Assembly: GCA_030067915.1 (NCBI GenBank)
Contig: JASGCC010000451.1
Coordinates: forward strand, 1 to 64,000
DNA from: Hydractinia echinata
Taxonomy: Eukaryota; Cnidaria; Hydrozoa; Anthoathecata; Hydractiniidae
DNA: 64,000 bases
Reading direction: 5' to 3'
Shown here: piece after piece, positions 1 to 11,681 of the stretch
Layout of the letters: every line of letters begins with the position of its first letter
Numbering within the stretch: the stretch's first letter is position 1
Translations under genes and position numbers: made by a program
The notes under the pieces: generated by a model
What the model saw: only the letters and a program-made list of their open reading frames with translations
Told to the model about the DNA's origin: nothing
The model's database searches: none

Positions 1-3000
1 GACAGTTTCAAAAACTACATTCATTGACTAATATCAAGTCCTTTGAGTTACAACGGTTGCGTCACATATTCGTACCAACATGTATTTAGCGATATTTTTG
101 ATATTACAGGTTGCATCGCTTTTAACAGTAACGATTGACTGTGGGACTTAATTAACTGATTTGACTTTACCTATAAATGTATAAATGAGACAACTCCAAG
201 AAATAACATTCTCTTAATTTGACATGATTGCTGGAACTCAGCGATTACACTGGCGCTGTGGTAGCGCTTTATTTAAAATTTAGATAAATAAGTCATTTTT
301 TACTGTGGGACCAATCCTAGCCGTTAGCGCGCGCTGAAGAAATAGAGACAGTTTCAAAAACTACATTTCATTGACTTTCTAACGTATCAATCCGTTTGAG
401 TTACAACGGTTGCGTCACATATTCGTACCAACATGTATTTAGCGATATTTTTCTGATATTACTAGGTTGCATCGCTTTTAACAGTGAAACGATTGACTGT
501 GGACTTAATTGAACTGATTTTGGACTTTGACCTTATAAATGGATAAATGAGACAATTGGACTCCAAGAAATAACATTCTTCTTAATTTGACATGATTGCT
601 GGAACTCAGCGATTACACTGGGCGCTGTGTAGCGCTTTATTTAAAAATTTAGATAAATAAGTCATTTTTTACTGTGGACCAATCCTAGCCGTTAGCGCGC
701 TGAAAAAAGAGACAGTTTCAAAAACTACATTTCATTGACTTTCTAACGGTATCAGTCCGTTTGAGTTACAACGGTTGCGTCACATATTCGTACCAACATG
801 TATTTAGCGATATTTTTCTGATATTACTAGGTTGCATCGCTTTTAACAGTGAAACGATTGACTGTGGACCTAATTGAACTGATTTTGGACTTTGACCTAT
901 AAATGCGAAAAATGAGACAACTGGACTGCAAGAAATAACGTTCTTCTTAATTTGAATGATTGCTGGAACTCAGCAATTACACTGGGCGCTGTGGGCGCTT
1001 TATTTGAAATTTAGATAAATAAGTCATTTTTTACTGTGGGACCAATACTAGCCGTTAGCGCCGCTGAAGAAATAGAGACAGTTTCAAAAACTACATTTCA
1101 TTGACTTTCTAACGGTATCATCCGTTTGAGTTAAAACGGTTGCGTCACATATTCGTACCAACATGTATTTAGCGATATTTTTCTGATATTACTAGGTTGC
1201 ATCGCTTTTAACAGTGAAACGATTGACTGTGGACTTAATTGAACTGATTTTGGACTTTGACCTATAAATGTGATAAATGAGACAATTGGACTCCAAGAAA
1301 TAACATTCTTCTTAATTTGACATGATTGCTGGAACTCAGCGATTACACTGGGCGCTGTGTAGCGCTTTATTTAAAAATTTAGATAAATAAGTCATTTTTA
1401 CTGTGGACCAATCCTAGCCGTTAGCGCGCTAAGAAATAGAGACAGTTTCAAAAACTACATTTCATTGACTTTCTAACGGTATCAGTCCGTTTGAGTTACA
1501 ACGGTTGCGTCACATATTCGTACCAACATGTATTTAGCGATATTTTTCTGATATTACTAGGTTGCATCGCTTTTAACAGTGAAACGATTGATTGTGGGAC
1601 TTAATTGAACTGATTTTAGACTTTGACCCCATAAATGTGATAAATGAGACAATTGGACTCCAAAAAATAACATTCTTCTTAATTTGACATGATTGCTGGA
1701 ATTCAGCGATTGCACTGGGCGCTGTGGTAGCGCTTTATTTAAAAATTTAGATAAATAAGTCATTTTTTACTGTGGGACCAATCCTAGCCGTTAGCGCGCG
1801 CTAAAGAAATAGAGACAGTTTCAAAAACTACATTTCATTGATTTTTAACGGTATCAGTACGTTTGAGTTACAACGGTTGCGTCACATATTCGTACCAACA
1901 TGTATTTAGCGATATTTTTCTGATATTACTAGGTTCCATCGCTTTTAAAAGTGAAACGATTGACTGTGGGACTTAATTGAACTGATTTTGGACTTTGACC
2001 TTATAAATGTGATAAATTAGACAATTGGACTCCAAGAAATAACATTCTTCTTAATTTGAAATGACTGCTGGAACTCAGCGATTACACTGGGCGCTGTGGT
2101 GGTGCTTTATTTAGAAATTTAGATAAATAAGTCATTTTTTACTGTGGGACCAATACTAGCCGTTAGCGCACGCTGAAGAAGTAGAGACAGTTTCAAAAAC
2201 TACATTTCATTGACTTTCTAACGGTAACAATCCGTTTGAGTTAAAACGGTTGCGTCACATATTCGTACCAACATGTATTTAGCGATATTTTTCTGATATT
2301 ACTAGGTTGCATCGCTTTTAACAGTGAAACGATTGACTGTGGGACTTAATTGAACTGATTTTGGACTTTGACCTTATAAATGTGATAAATGAGACAGTTG
2401 GACTCCAAGAAATAACATTCTTCTTAATTGACATGATTGCTGGAACTCAGCGATTACACTGGGCGCTGTGGTAGCGCTTTATTTAAAATTTAGATAAATA
2501 AGTCATTTTTTACTGTGGGACCAAACCTAGCCGTTAGCGCGCGCTGAAGAAATAGAGACAGTTTCAAAAACTACATTTCATTGACTTTCTAACGTTATCA
2601 ATCCGTTTGAGTTAAAACGGTTGCGTCACATATTCGTACCAACATGTATTTAGCGATATTTTTCTGATATTACTAGGTTCCATCGCTTTTAAAAGTGAAA
2701 CGATTGACTGTGGGACTTAATTGTACTGATTTTGCACTTTGACCTTATAAATGTGATCAATTAGACAATTGGACTGCAAGAAATAACGTTCTTCTTAATT
2801 TGAAATGACTGCTGGAACTCAGCAATTACACTGGGCGCTGTGGTGGCGCTTTATTTAGAAATTTAGATAAATAAGTCATTTTTTACTGTGGGACCAATAC
2901 TAGCCGTTAGCGCACGCTGAAGAAGTAGAGACAGTTTCAAAAACTACATTTCATTGACTTTCTAACGGTAACAATCCGTTTGAGTTAAAACGGTTGCGTC

Positions 3001-6000
3001 ACATATTCGTACCAACATGTATTTAGCGATATTTTTCTGATATTACTAGGTTGCATCGCTTTTAACAGTGAAACGATTGACTGTGGGACTTAATTGAACT
3101 GATTTTGGACTTTGACCTTATAAATGTGATAAATGAGACAGTTGGACTCCAAGAAATAACATTCTTCTTAATTTGACATGATTGCTGGAACTCAACGCTT
3201 ACACTGGGCGCTGTGGTAGCGCTTTATTTAAAAATTTAGATAAATAAGTCATTTTTTACTGTGGGTCCAATCCTAGCCGTTAACGCGCGCTGAAGAAATA
3301 GAGACAGTTTCAAAAACAATATTTCATTGACTTTCTAACGGTATCAGTCCGTTTGAGTTACAACGGTTGCGTCACATATTCGTACCAACATGTATTTAGC
3401 GATATTTTTCTGATATTACTAGGTTGCATCGCTTTTAACAGTGGAACGATTGACTATGGGACCTAATTGAACTGATTTTGGACTTTGACCTGATAAATGC
3501 GAAAAATGAGACAACTGGACTGCAAGAAATAACGTTCTTCTTAATTTGAAATGATTGCTGGAACACAGCAATTACACTGGGCGCTTTATTTAGAAATTTA
3601 GATAAATAAGTCATTTTTTACTGTGGGACCAATACTAGCCGTTAGCGCACGCTGAAGAAATAGAGACAGTTTCAAAAACTACATTTCATTGACTTTCTAA
3701 CGGTATCAATCCGTTTGAGTTAAAACGGTTGCGTCACATATTCGTACCAACATGTATTTAGCGATATTTTTCTGATATTACTAGGTTGCATCGCTTTTAA
3801 CAGTGAAACCATTGACTGTGGGACTTAATTGAACTGATTTTGGACTTTGACCTTATAAATGTGATAAATGAGACAGTTGGACACCAAGAAATAACATTCT
3901 TCTTAATTTGACATGATTGCTGGAACTCAACGCTTACACTGGGCGCTGTGGTAGCGCTTTATTTAAAAATTTAGATAAATAAGTCATTTTTTACTGTGGG
4001 TCCAATCCTAGCCGTTAACGCGCGCTGAAGAAATAGAGACAGTTTCAAAAACAATATTTCATTGACTTTCTAACGGTATCAGTCCGTTTGAGTTACAACG
4101 GTTGCGTCACATATTCGTACCAACATGTATTTAGCGATATTTTTCTGATATTACTAGGTTGCATCGCTTTTAACAGTGAAACGATTGACTGTGGGACTTA
4201 ATTGAACTGATTTTGGACTTTGATCTTATAAATGTGATAAATGAGACAATTGGACTACAAGAAATAACATTCTTCTTAATTTGACATGATTGTTGGAACT
4301 CAGCGATTACACTGGGCGCTGTGGTAGCGCTTTATTTAAAAATTTAGATAAATAAGTCATTTTTACTGTGGGACCAATCCTAGCCGTTAGCGCGCGCTAA
4401 AGAAATAGAGACAGTTTCAAAAACTACATTTCATTGACTTTCTAACGGTATCAATCCGTTTGAGTTACAACGGTTGCGTCACATATTCATAGCAACATGT
4501 ATTTAGCGATATTTTTCCGATATTACTAGGTTGCATCGCTTTTAACAGTGGAACGTTTGACTGTGGGACCTAATTGAACTGATTTTGGACTTTGACCTGA
4601 TAAATGCAAAAAATGAGACAACTGGACTGCAAGAAATAACGTTCTTCTTAATTTGACATGATTGCTGGAACTCAGCAATTACACTGGGCGCTGTGGTGGC
4701 GCTTTATTTAGAAATTTAGATAAATAAGTCATTTTTTACTGTGGGACCAATACTAGCCGTTAGCGCACGCTGAAGAAATAGAGACAGTTTCAAAAACTAC
4801 ATTTCATTGACTTTCTAACGGTATCAATCCGTTTGAGTTAAAACGGTTGCGTCACATATTCGTACCAACATGTATTTAGCGATATTTTTCTGATATTACT
4901 AGGTTGCATCGCTTTTAACAGTGAAACCATTGACTGTGGGACTTAATTGAACTGATTTTGGACTTTGACCTTATAAATGTGATAAATGAGACAGTTGGAC
5001 TCCAAGAAATAACATTCTTCTTAATTTGACATGATTGCTGGAACTCAACGCTTACACTGGGCGCTGTGGTAGCGCTTTATTTAAAAATTTAGATAAATAA
5101 GTCATTTTTTACTGTGGGTCCAATCCTAGCCGTTAACGCGCGCTGAAGAAATAGAGACAGTTTCAAAAACTATATTTCATTGACTTTCTAACGGTATCAG
5201 TCCGTTTGAGTTACAACGGTTGCGTCACATATTCGTACCAACATGTATTTAGCGATATTTTTCTGATATTACTAGGTTGCATCGCTTTTAACAGTGAAAC
5301 GATTGACTGTGGGACTTAATTGAACTGATTTTAGACTTTGATCTTATAAATGTGATAAATGAGACAATTGGACTACAAGAAATAACATTCTTCTTAATTT
5401 GACATGATTGTTGGAACTCAGCGATTACACTGGGCGCTGTGGTAGCGCTTTATTTAAAAATTTAGATAAATAAGTCATTTTTACTGTGGGACCAATCCTA
5501 GCCGTTAGCGCGCGCTAAAGAAATAGAGACAGTTTCAAAAACTACATTTCATTGACTTTTTAACGGTATCAATCCGTTTTAGTTACAACGGTTGCGTCAC
5601 ATGTTCGTACCAACATGTATTTAGCGATATTTTTCCGATGTTACTAGGTTGCATCGCTTTTAACAGTGAAACGGTTGACTGTGGGACTTAATTGAACTGA
5701 TTTTGGACTTTGACCTTATAAATGTGATAAATGAGACAATTGGACTCCAAGAAATAACATTCTTCTTAATTTGACATGATTGATGGAACTCTGCGATTAC
5801 ACTGGGCGCTGTGGTAGCGCTTTATTTAAAAATTCAGATAAATAAGTCATTTTTTACTGTGGAACCAATCCTAGCCGTTAGCGCGCGCTGAAGAAATAGA
5901 GAAAGATTCAAAAACTACATTTCATTGACTTTTTAACGGTATCAATCCGTTTTAGTTACAACGGTTGCGTCACATGTTCGTACCAACATGTATTTAGCGA

Positions 6001-8111
6001 TATTTTTCCGATGTTACTAGGTTGCATCGCTTTTAACAGTGAAACGGTTGACTGTGGGACTTAATTGAACTGATTTTGGACTTTGACCTGATAAATGCGA
6101 AAAATGAGACAACTGGACTGCAAGAAATAACGTTCTTCTTAATTTGAAATGATTGCTGGAACTCAGCAATTACACTGGGCGCTGTGGTGGCGCTTTATTT
6201 AGAAATTTAGATAAATAAGTCATTTTTTACTGTGGGACCAAAACTAGCCGTTAGCGCACGCTGAAGAAATAGAGACAGTTTCAAAAACTACATTTCATTG
6301 ACTTTTCTAACGGTATCAATCCGTTTGAGTTAAAACAGTTGCGTCACATATTCGTACCAACATGTATTTAGCGATATTTTTCTGATTTTACTAGGTTGCA
6401 TCGCTTTTAACAGTGAAACGATTGACTGTGGGACTTAATTGAACTGATTTTGAACTTTAACCTTATAAATGTGATAAATGAGACAATTGGACTCCAAGAA
6501 ATAACATTCTTCTTAATTTGACATGATTGATGGAACTCTGCGATTACACAGGGCGCTGTGGTAGCGCTTTATTTAAAAATTCAGATAAATAAGTCATTTT
6601 TTACTGTGGGACCAATCCTAGCCGTTAGCGCGCGCTGAAGAAATAGAGAAAGATTCAAAAACTACATTTCATTGACTTTTTAACGGTATCAATCCGTTTG
6701 AGTTACAACGGTTGCGTCACATGTTCGTACCAACATGTATTTAGCGATATTTTTCCGATATTACTAGGTTGCATCGCTTTTAACAGTGAAACGATTGACT
6801 GTGGGACTTAATTGAACTGATTTTGGACTTTGACCTTATAAATGTAATAAATAAGACAATTGGACTCCAAGAAATAACATTCTTCTTAATTTGACATGAT
6901 TGCTGGAACTCAGCGATTACACTGGTCGCTGTGGTAGCGTTTTTTTAAAAATTCAGATAAATAAGTCATTTTTTACTGTGGGACCAATCCTAGCCGTTAG
7001 CACGCGCTGAAGAAATAGAGACAGTTTCAAAAACTACATGTCATTGACTTTTTAACGGTATCAGTCCGTTTGAGTTACAACGGTTGCGTCACATATTCGT
7101 ACCAACATGTATTTAGCGATATTTTTCTGATATTACTAGGTTGCATCGCTTTTAACAGTGAAACGATTGACTGTGGGACTTAATTGAACTGATTTTAGAC
7201 TTTGACCTTATAAATGTGATAAATGAGACAATTGGACTCCAAGAAATAACATTCTTCTTAATTTGACATGATTGATGGAACTCAGCGATTACACTGGGCG
7301 CTGTGGTAGCGCTTTATTTAAAAATTCAGATAAATAAGTCATTTTTTACTGTGGGACCAATCCTAGCCGTTAGCGCGCGCTGAAGAAATAGAGAAAGATT
7401 CAAAAACTACATTTCATTGACTTTTTAACGGTATCAATCCGTTTGAGTTACAACGGTTGCGTCACATGTTCGTACCAACATGTATTTAGCGATATTTTTC
7501 CGATATTACTAGGTTGCATCGCTTTTAACAGTGAAACGATTGACTGTGGGACTTAATTGAACTGATTTTGGACTTTGACCTTATAAATGTAATAAATAAG
7601 ACAATTGGACTCCAAGAAATAACATTCTTCTTAATTTGACATGATTGCTGGAACTCAGCGATTACACTGGTCGCTGTGGTAGCGTTTTTTTAAAAATTCA
7701 GATAAATAAGTCATTTTTTACTGTGGGACCAATCCTAGCCGTTAGCACGCGCTGAAGAAATAGAGACAGTTTCAAAAACTACATGTCATTGACTTTTTAA
7801 CGGTATCAGTCCGTTTGAGTTACAACGGTTGCGTCACATATTCGTACCAACATGTATTTAGCGATATTTTTCTGATATTACTAGGTTGCATCGCTTTTAA
7901 CAGTGAAACGATTGGCTGTGGGACTTAATTGAACTGATTTTAGACTTTGACCTTATAAATGTGATAAATGAGACAATTGGACTCCAAGAAATAACATTCT
8001 TCTTAATTTGACATGATTGCTGGAACTCAACGCTTACACTGGTCGCTGTGGTAGCGTTTTTTTTAAAATTCAGATAAATAAGTCATTTTTTACTGTGGGA
8101 CCAATCCTAGC
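1..8111. repeat. 373-bp satellite array, left block
   Basis: About 22 head-to-tail copies of an AT-rich unit. Each copy holds landmarks such as gagacagtttc, cgtaccaacatg and actgtgggacc in the same order and orientation. The period, measured in the clean right-hand array, is 373 bp. The first four units are slightly short through scattered one- or two-base deletions. From about 2.1 kb onward, variants recur every second or third unit, which shows higher-order repeats. No gene is present; the 60-70 aa open frames are chance frames of the unit. The block ends at the Polinton left end, cut after ctagc. Confidence 0.97.
8107..8111. repeat. Target site duplication of the Polinton, left copy (CTAGC)
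   Basis: The satellite sequence ctagc directly abuts the left TIR and is repeated directly after the right TIR (23918-23922). An uninterrupted satellite unit has this sequence once, as in cctagccgttagc. Polintons usually give 6-bp duplications; here only 5 bases match perfectly. Confidence 0.85.
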
Positions 8112-8145
8112 AGAGATAGGGTTATGCGGATGTTGGGACAAAAAC

Positions 8146-8274
8146 TTCAATTTTACGTCAAATGATGGATCATTCACGTTAAATCAACGATAGAAGAGTC
8201 CATAAAACCTCTGAGCACTTTTCAATTTTACGTCAAATAAACGATAATGTCCGTTAAATCAACGATAGAAGAGT
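8146..8274 (+). repeat. Two 54-bp direct repeats inside the left TIR
   Basis: Copies at 8146-8199 and 8221-8274 both start ttcaattttacgtcaaat and end with the same 20 bases finishing gatagaagagt. They are offset by 75 bp and differ in the middle. The right TIR carries the mirror copies. Such subterminal repeats could be binding sites for integrase or a replication protein; that role is inference. Confidence 0.8.
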
Positions 8275-8301
8275 TTCCCTGTCCTCAAGCATCCTCAAGC
8301 A

Positions 8302-8356
8302 CCCCACCCCCCACCACCCCCGGGCCCCAACCCCCCAACCCCGCCGTGTCCCCCCA
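8302..8356. promoter_or_regulatory. C-rich tract in left TIR (G-rich on minus strand)
   Basis: Runs of four to six C separated by short A, G or T spacers; the minus strand therefore carries many G runs that could fold into a G-quadruplex. The mirror tract is at 23672-23728. It stands out strongly from the AT-rich surroundings. It lies just beyond the polymerase stop codon, so it would sit in the 3' end of that transcript. The function is unknown. Confidence 0.6.
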
Positions 8357-8372
8357 TAAACAGTGATAGGAT

Positions 8373-11300
8373 TCAAATGTGTCTATAATGGCCCCTAGCG
8401 TACGTGGCAACTCCATCGATAATTCTTTTATCATCATCCGCATTGAGCGCCAGCTTTCGTGTCTTGATCGTATGAATGTCATGCTTAATCGATTGAAAAG
8501 TCAACTGCTCACGATAAATGTTCTCACCATTGAAGAGACATCTTTTGTAATCGTCGAATCCAATGGTCTTCTTCACGACACACTTCTTCACACCCTTACA
8601 CTTCTTCAATTCATTCCCCTCCAGCTGCTTGAATGCATATGTCTTGGCCCGCAATGCGATAAACTCCGTCATAACCTTCCCACTTAGCTCATCCTTCATG
8701 AGGCCCACGACCTTTTTATTCCTACCTACGGGTAGAGGTCTTCCATCTTTCCCATCGTACCCCGATGTATCAAATCTCTCTTCAACATCGTTTGCGATAT
8801 CTTTGTAGAAGTCTTCCGTCTTGATGTGATAAATAAAACTGTCCGTATCCATATAGCAAAGCTTAATTCCGTCACCATATTTGGGTCTCATATAGTCATA
8901 ATGAAACTCATACATAACATTCTTGGACAGGTCGAGGATTGCGCAACCAAGATAGATTGGCTTGTTCATCACAATCTTGATCTTACCCATCTCGACACCC
9001 ATTAAATTCTCAGAGAAATGGATAGCACCCTTGAAGTTGGGCTTCATCACCAGCTTCTCGTATTTCTTTTGATTGGTGGCCAAACGTATATCCTTTTGCC
9101 CACGTTGATTCTCCATTGTCTTCCCAAACACGGAAAGATTCATCAACTTGAAAAAATCTTTCTCAAAGTTATTCTTCGAATTCGTCCGCAACGCGGTATT
9201 AAAATCAATATAAGGTTTCAACCATGCGCGTTGATCAAACCCAATCACCCGATGAACCTTCTCAAGAACAAGACCATGTCCCAGCGCCTGATTGAGGGAA
9301 CGGATGTGAATGACATAGTTCTTTTTGTCGGAAAGGCACGGTGTCAGCTTCTCGACCCCATTGATGGTCTTCCTCTCGGGTAAAAAAGGAAGATCGTTGT
9401 GCGCATCGTGAAGCTCCCGTGGATATTTCAGATCCACCTCGAGCATATAACCTTTTTCACCATTTTCTTCAGCCAACATAGAAATCACTTCGGTATTGAA
9501 CCGCTCAGGATTATCCCATTCAAACCCTCCGGTCGGCAACTTCTGTATCATGGACCATCCATACAGATTGTTCGCGTCCAGATATTGCAAGTACGAATCT
9601 TCTTTGGCAGGATCATACATCTCACCCATATACTTGTTGTTTGAAACCGCATGTCGATGAACAGCCTGGGTGATACCTCCTCGAATACCATGCTCCATGA
9701 ATAGAAACATATCCATATCCGAAATCAAATCAAGCACAATCCCGGTCTTTTTCATGGCAGCCATCCATGCTAAACCCGGAGAAGTGTAGAAATGGGTGGG
9801 ATCCAGTTTGTAGTTTGTCAAACATGTGTCTCTGAAAGTTTCAAAGACATCGGCAAGTAATATAACGTTCGTTTTGAGATAGATATCATGATATGCGCCC
9901 ATATTTTCAACTTCCATGTCCTCCCACACCTTTTGGGCATGCGCATAATCGGCATCACTGATACCTACCAAATTCAACTTGCTGTAAAAGTCATCCTTTG
10001 ATGGTAACACACCTTCATCAAATCTTTCGAAAGAATCCATATATTCATAGGGGTATACACCCTTTCTTCGCATTAATTTGAATTGCTCATCATCATTGAA
10101 GAATTTTCGAAGATTTTTACACTGATCGTCAGATAGATTGTTCACCAGCGAACTCAAGCCGCTCGTCATAAATCTAAACGAGTCTATGAATCTCAGCTGT
10201 ATCATTTTGTCCATGGTCTCACCATTTTTGTCAACGTATTCACCAACCTTGACATCGGTCGAGAAAGAGATATATTTTTCTTTGTTTTGAGCGATTACGC
10301 TCATACCACCCTCCCCATGCTGCTTCGCAAGCTCCTTGATGAAAAGATGCGCATCGTATCCGCTAAGATTATGAAAGACAACCGGAATATAATTGGATAT
10401 CTTATATCGGAGATTACATTCCCTGTGGGCAGATCCGCGAAACTTACCTGTAAAATGACAGTGGTCTCGAACCTTGACGTCATATTCGGTAAAATCTCCC
10501 ATGCAGATGTGGCATTCGGTGGCATTTTCATAGCCATCACGTTCCTCATCGGTGAGATCCTGCATACGCATTTTTGGAAACATATTATACAACCTTTTGG
10601 ACTCGGAAGCCACATGATCAACAAATCGTGAAACACAGTCCTCACCGCGGTAAAGCGTCAGAGGGTTCGAAACCTCACCGTGCGCGAATTTGGAGTAACA
10701 GCAGAAGCCGGATGGGGTGTGTAGGTTGACGATCTGAGTAGACTTCCCAACCTCCTCATCGCATTTCCTGAGAATCGATTCGAAATCGGCATACATAATA
10801 AATGGGGCCCTGAGCTGGTGCTGACCATTGATAAATTTAAGGGTGCTACCCTCCTTTGGGAGTTGAATCTTGGCAGCTCCGTTACCCTTGCAATAATCAA
10901 AGTGCTCATCCCTTCTTTGCGCATTGGAAAACCCATTGAGACAGTTCAAACAGTAATGCTCACCACCCTTATGCTTTGAGTTGCCTTTGCTCAGCACACC
11001 GCTCAGGTTCTTCACCGCGATATAATGCCTCTTTTCATCCTCACACAATAGAAACAAAACAACAGTTTCTTTTCGATCAAGATGCTTCGACCTACGACAC
11101 ATATAGGCACCTTCTACATCATCTTTTGTCAAAACATGCACAGCGATATCGGGGTTCCTTCTCTCAAACAAATCAATCTTGTTCAAGTCCATGGGGAAGG
11201 ATAGACCATCCCAATTACGCTTGTCTTCAAACTTCCTGAGGGTTGAGATTCGTTCGGGATGATTATCGATCCTATCATGATATAAGGCTGCTAAAACGGC

Positions 11301-11681
11301 CCATTTGAAGCATTCATCATCTTCATTTTTAGGATTGATCACCGATTTCTTACCACTGAAATTCTCAGGTAAAGGTAAATAAGAGCTACCCCTGGTTAAT
11401 TTTAGTTTGTGAAAGTCAACATGCATATGCAAGATTTTATCAATTGTGAATCCACTGGCGGGTAGTGCGGGGTTTTCAATCTGCTCGATTATCTTATTGT
11501 TCATGCGATGGACCACATCGGAAATGTCACTCACGTTGTGGATTATCTCCATGTGGCTGTTGAAAGCTTTATCAACATACATTGGCATGGATTCGGGGCC
11601 GGATAAATCATCCTTTACCCACCTCACCCACAATGTCGCCTGAGTCTTCAGGGATTTCTTCCGTTCGAGCAAGTCCCCCAA
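8373..11681 (-). CDS. polB: Protein-primed family B DNA polymerase (main part)
   Basis: Replicates the element, presumably from a terminal-protein primer at the TIRs. In order (residues of this 1102-aa frame): a C2H2-like cluster around 243-264 (YCLNC...HFDYC); exonuclease motif I YADFES with D299 and E301; a Cys/His knuckle (CHIC, then DHCH at 406-409); exonuclease II HNLSGYD with D443; exonuclease III near D611; polymerase motif A LDANNLYG with D702; motif B NLSVFGK from 848; motif C YMDTDS at 943-948. All catalytic residues look intact. The frame opens directly after a TGA with a TTG, not an ATG, and overlaps the SAP ORF upstream by 74 nt, so its true N terminus is probably that ORF, separated by a one-base frameshift in a five-G run (plus-strand C's 11675-11679). 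The last 15 or so codons and the stop lie inside the left TIR. Confidence 0.96.
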   Translation of the reverse strand: MGDLLERKKSLKTQATLWVRWVKDDLSGPESMPMYVDKAFNSHMEIIHNVSDISDVVHRMNNKIIEQIENPALPASGFTIDKILHMHVDFHKLKLTRGSSYLPLPENFSGKKSVINPKNEDDECFKWAVLAALYHDRIDNHPERISTLRKFEDKRNWDGLSFPMDLNKIDLFERRNPDIAVHVLTKDDVEGAYMCRRSKHLDRKETVVLFLLCEDEKRHYIAVKNLSGVLSKGNSKHKGGEHYCLNCLNGFSNAQRRDEHFDYCKGNGAAKIQLPKEGSTLKFINGQHQLRAPFIMYADFESILRKCDEEVGKSTQIVNLHTPSGFCCYSKFAHGEVSNPLTLYRGEDCVSRFVDHVASESKRLYNMFPKMRMQDLTDEERDGYENATECHICMGDFTEYDVKVRDHCHFTGKFRGSAHRECNLRYKISNYIPVVFHNLSGYDAHLFIKELAKQHGEGGMSVIAQNKEKYISFSTDVKVGEYVDKNGETMDKMIQLRFIDSFRFMTSGLSSLVNNLSDDQCKNLRKFFNDDEQFKLMRRKGVYPYEYMDSFERFDEGVLPSKDDFYSKLNLVGISDADYAHAQKVWEDMEVENMGAYHDIYLKTNVILLADVFETFRDTCLTNYKLDPTHFYTSPGLAWMAAMKKTGIVLDLISDMDMFLFMEHGIRGGITQAVHRHAVSNNKYMGEMYDPAKEDSYLQYLDANNLYGWSMIQKLPTGGFEWDNPERFNTEVISMLAEENGEKGYMLEVDLKYPRELHDAHNDLPFLPERKTINGVEKLTPCLSDKKNYVIHIRSLNQALGHGLVLEKVHRVIGFDQRAWLKPYIDFNTALRTNSKNNFEKDFFKLMNLSVFGKTMENQRGQKDIRLATNQKKYEKLVMKPNFKGAIHFSENLMGVEMGKIKIVMNKPIYLGCAILDLSKNVMYEFHYDYMRPKYGDGIKLCYMDTDSFIYHIKTEDFYKDIANDVEERFDTSGYDGKDGRPLPVGRNKKVVGLMKDELSGKVMTEFIALRAKTYAFKQLEGNELKKCKGVKKCVVKKTIGFDDYKRCLFNGENIYREQLTFQSIKHDIHTIKTRKLALNADDDKRIIDGVATYARGHYRHI

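Larger units (their letters stand above)
8112..8417 (+). repeat. Polinton left terminal inverted repeat
   Basis: Inverted copy of 23611-23917. It begins AGAGATAGGGTTATGCGG and ends at the ccatc before the two sides diverge. Differences seen: one substitution near 8164 (gatgg versus catgg in the other arm) and one extra C in the C-rich tract of the right arm. It contains two 54-bp direct repeats (8146-8199 and 8221-8274), a C-rich tract (8302-8356), and the last codons and stop of the polymerase gene. The TIR ends are the expected integrase substrates and replication start sites. Confidence 0.95.

Noticed and set aside
1557..1763. 60-70 aa open frames inside satellite units (also near 28088, 32743, 32916, 43828, 50257)
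   Set aside because: They appear and vanish with single indels between units that are otherwise the same, have no start or domain features, and are chance frames of the repeat.
8379..11643. Short plus- and minus-strand frames overlapping the polymerase
   Set aside because: Shadows of a gene with clear motifs in another frame; composition is not protein-like.
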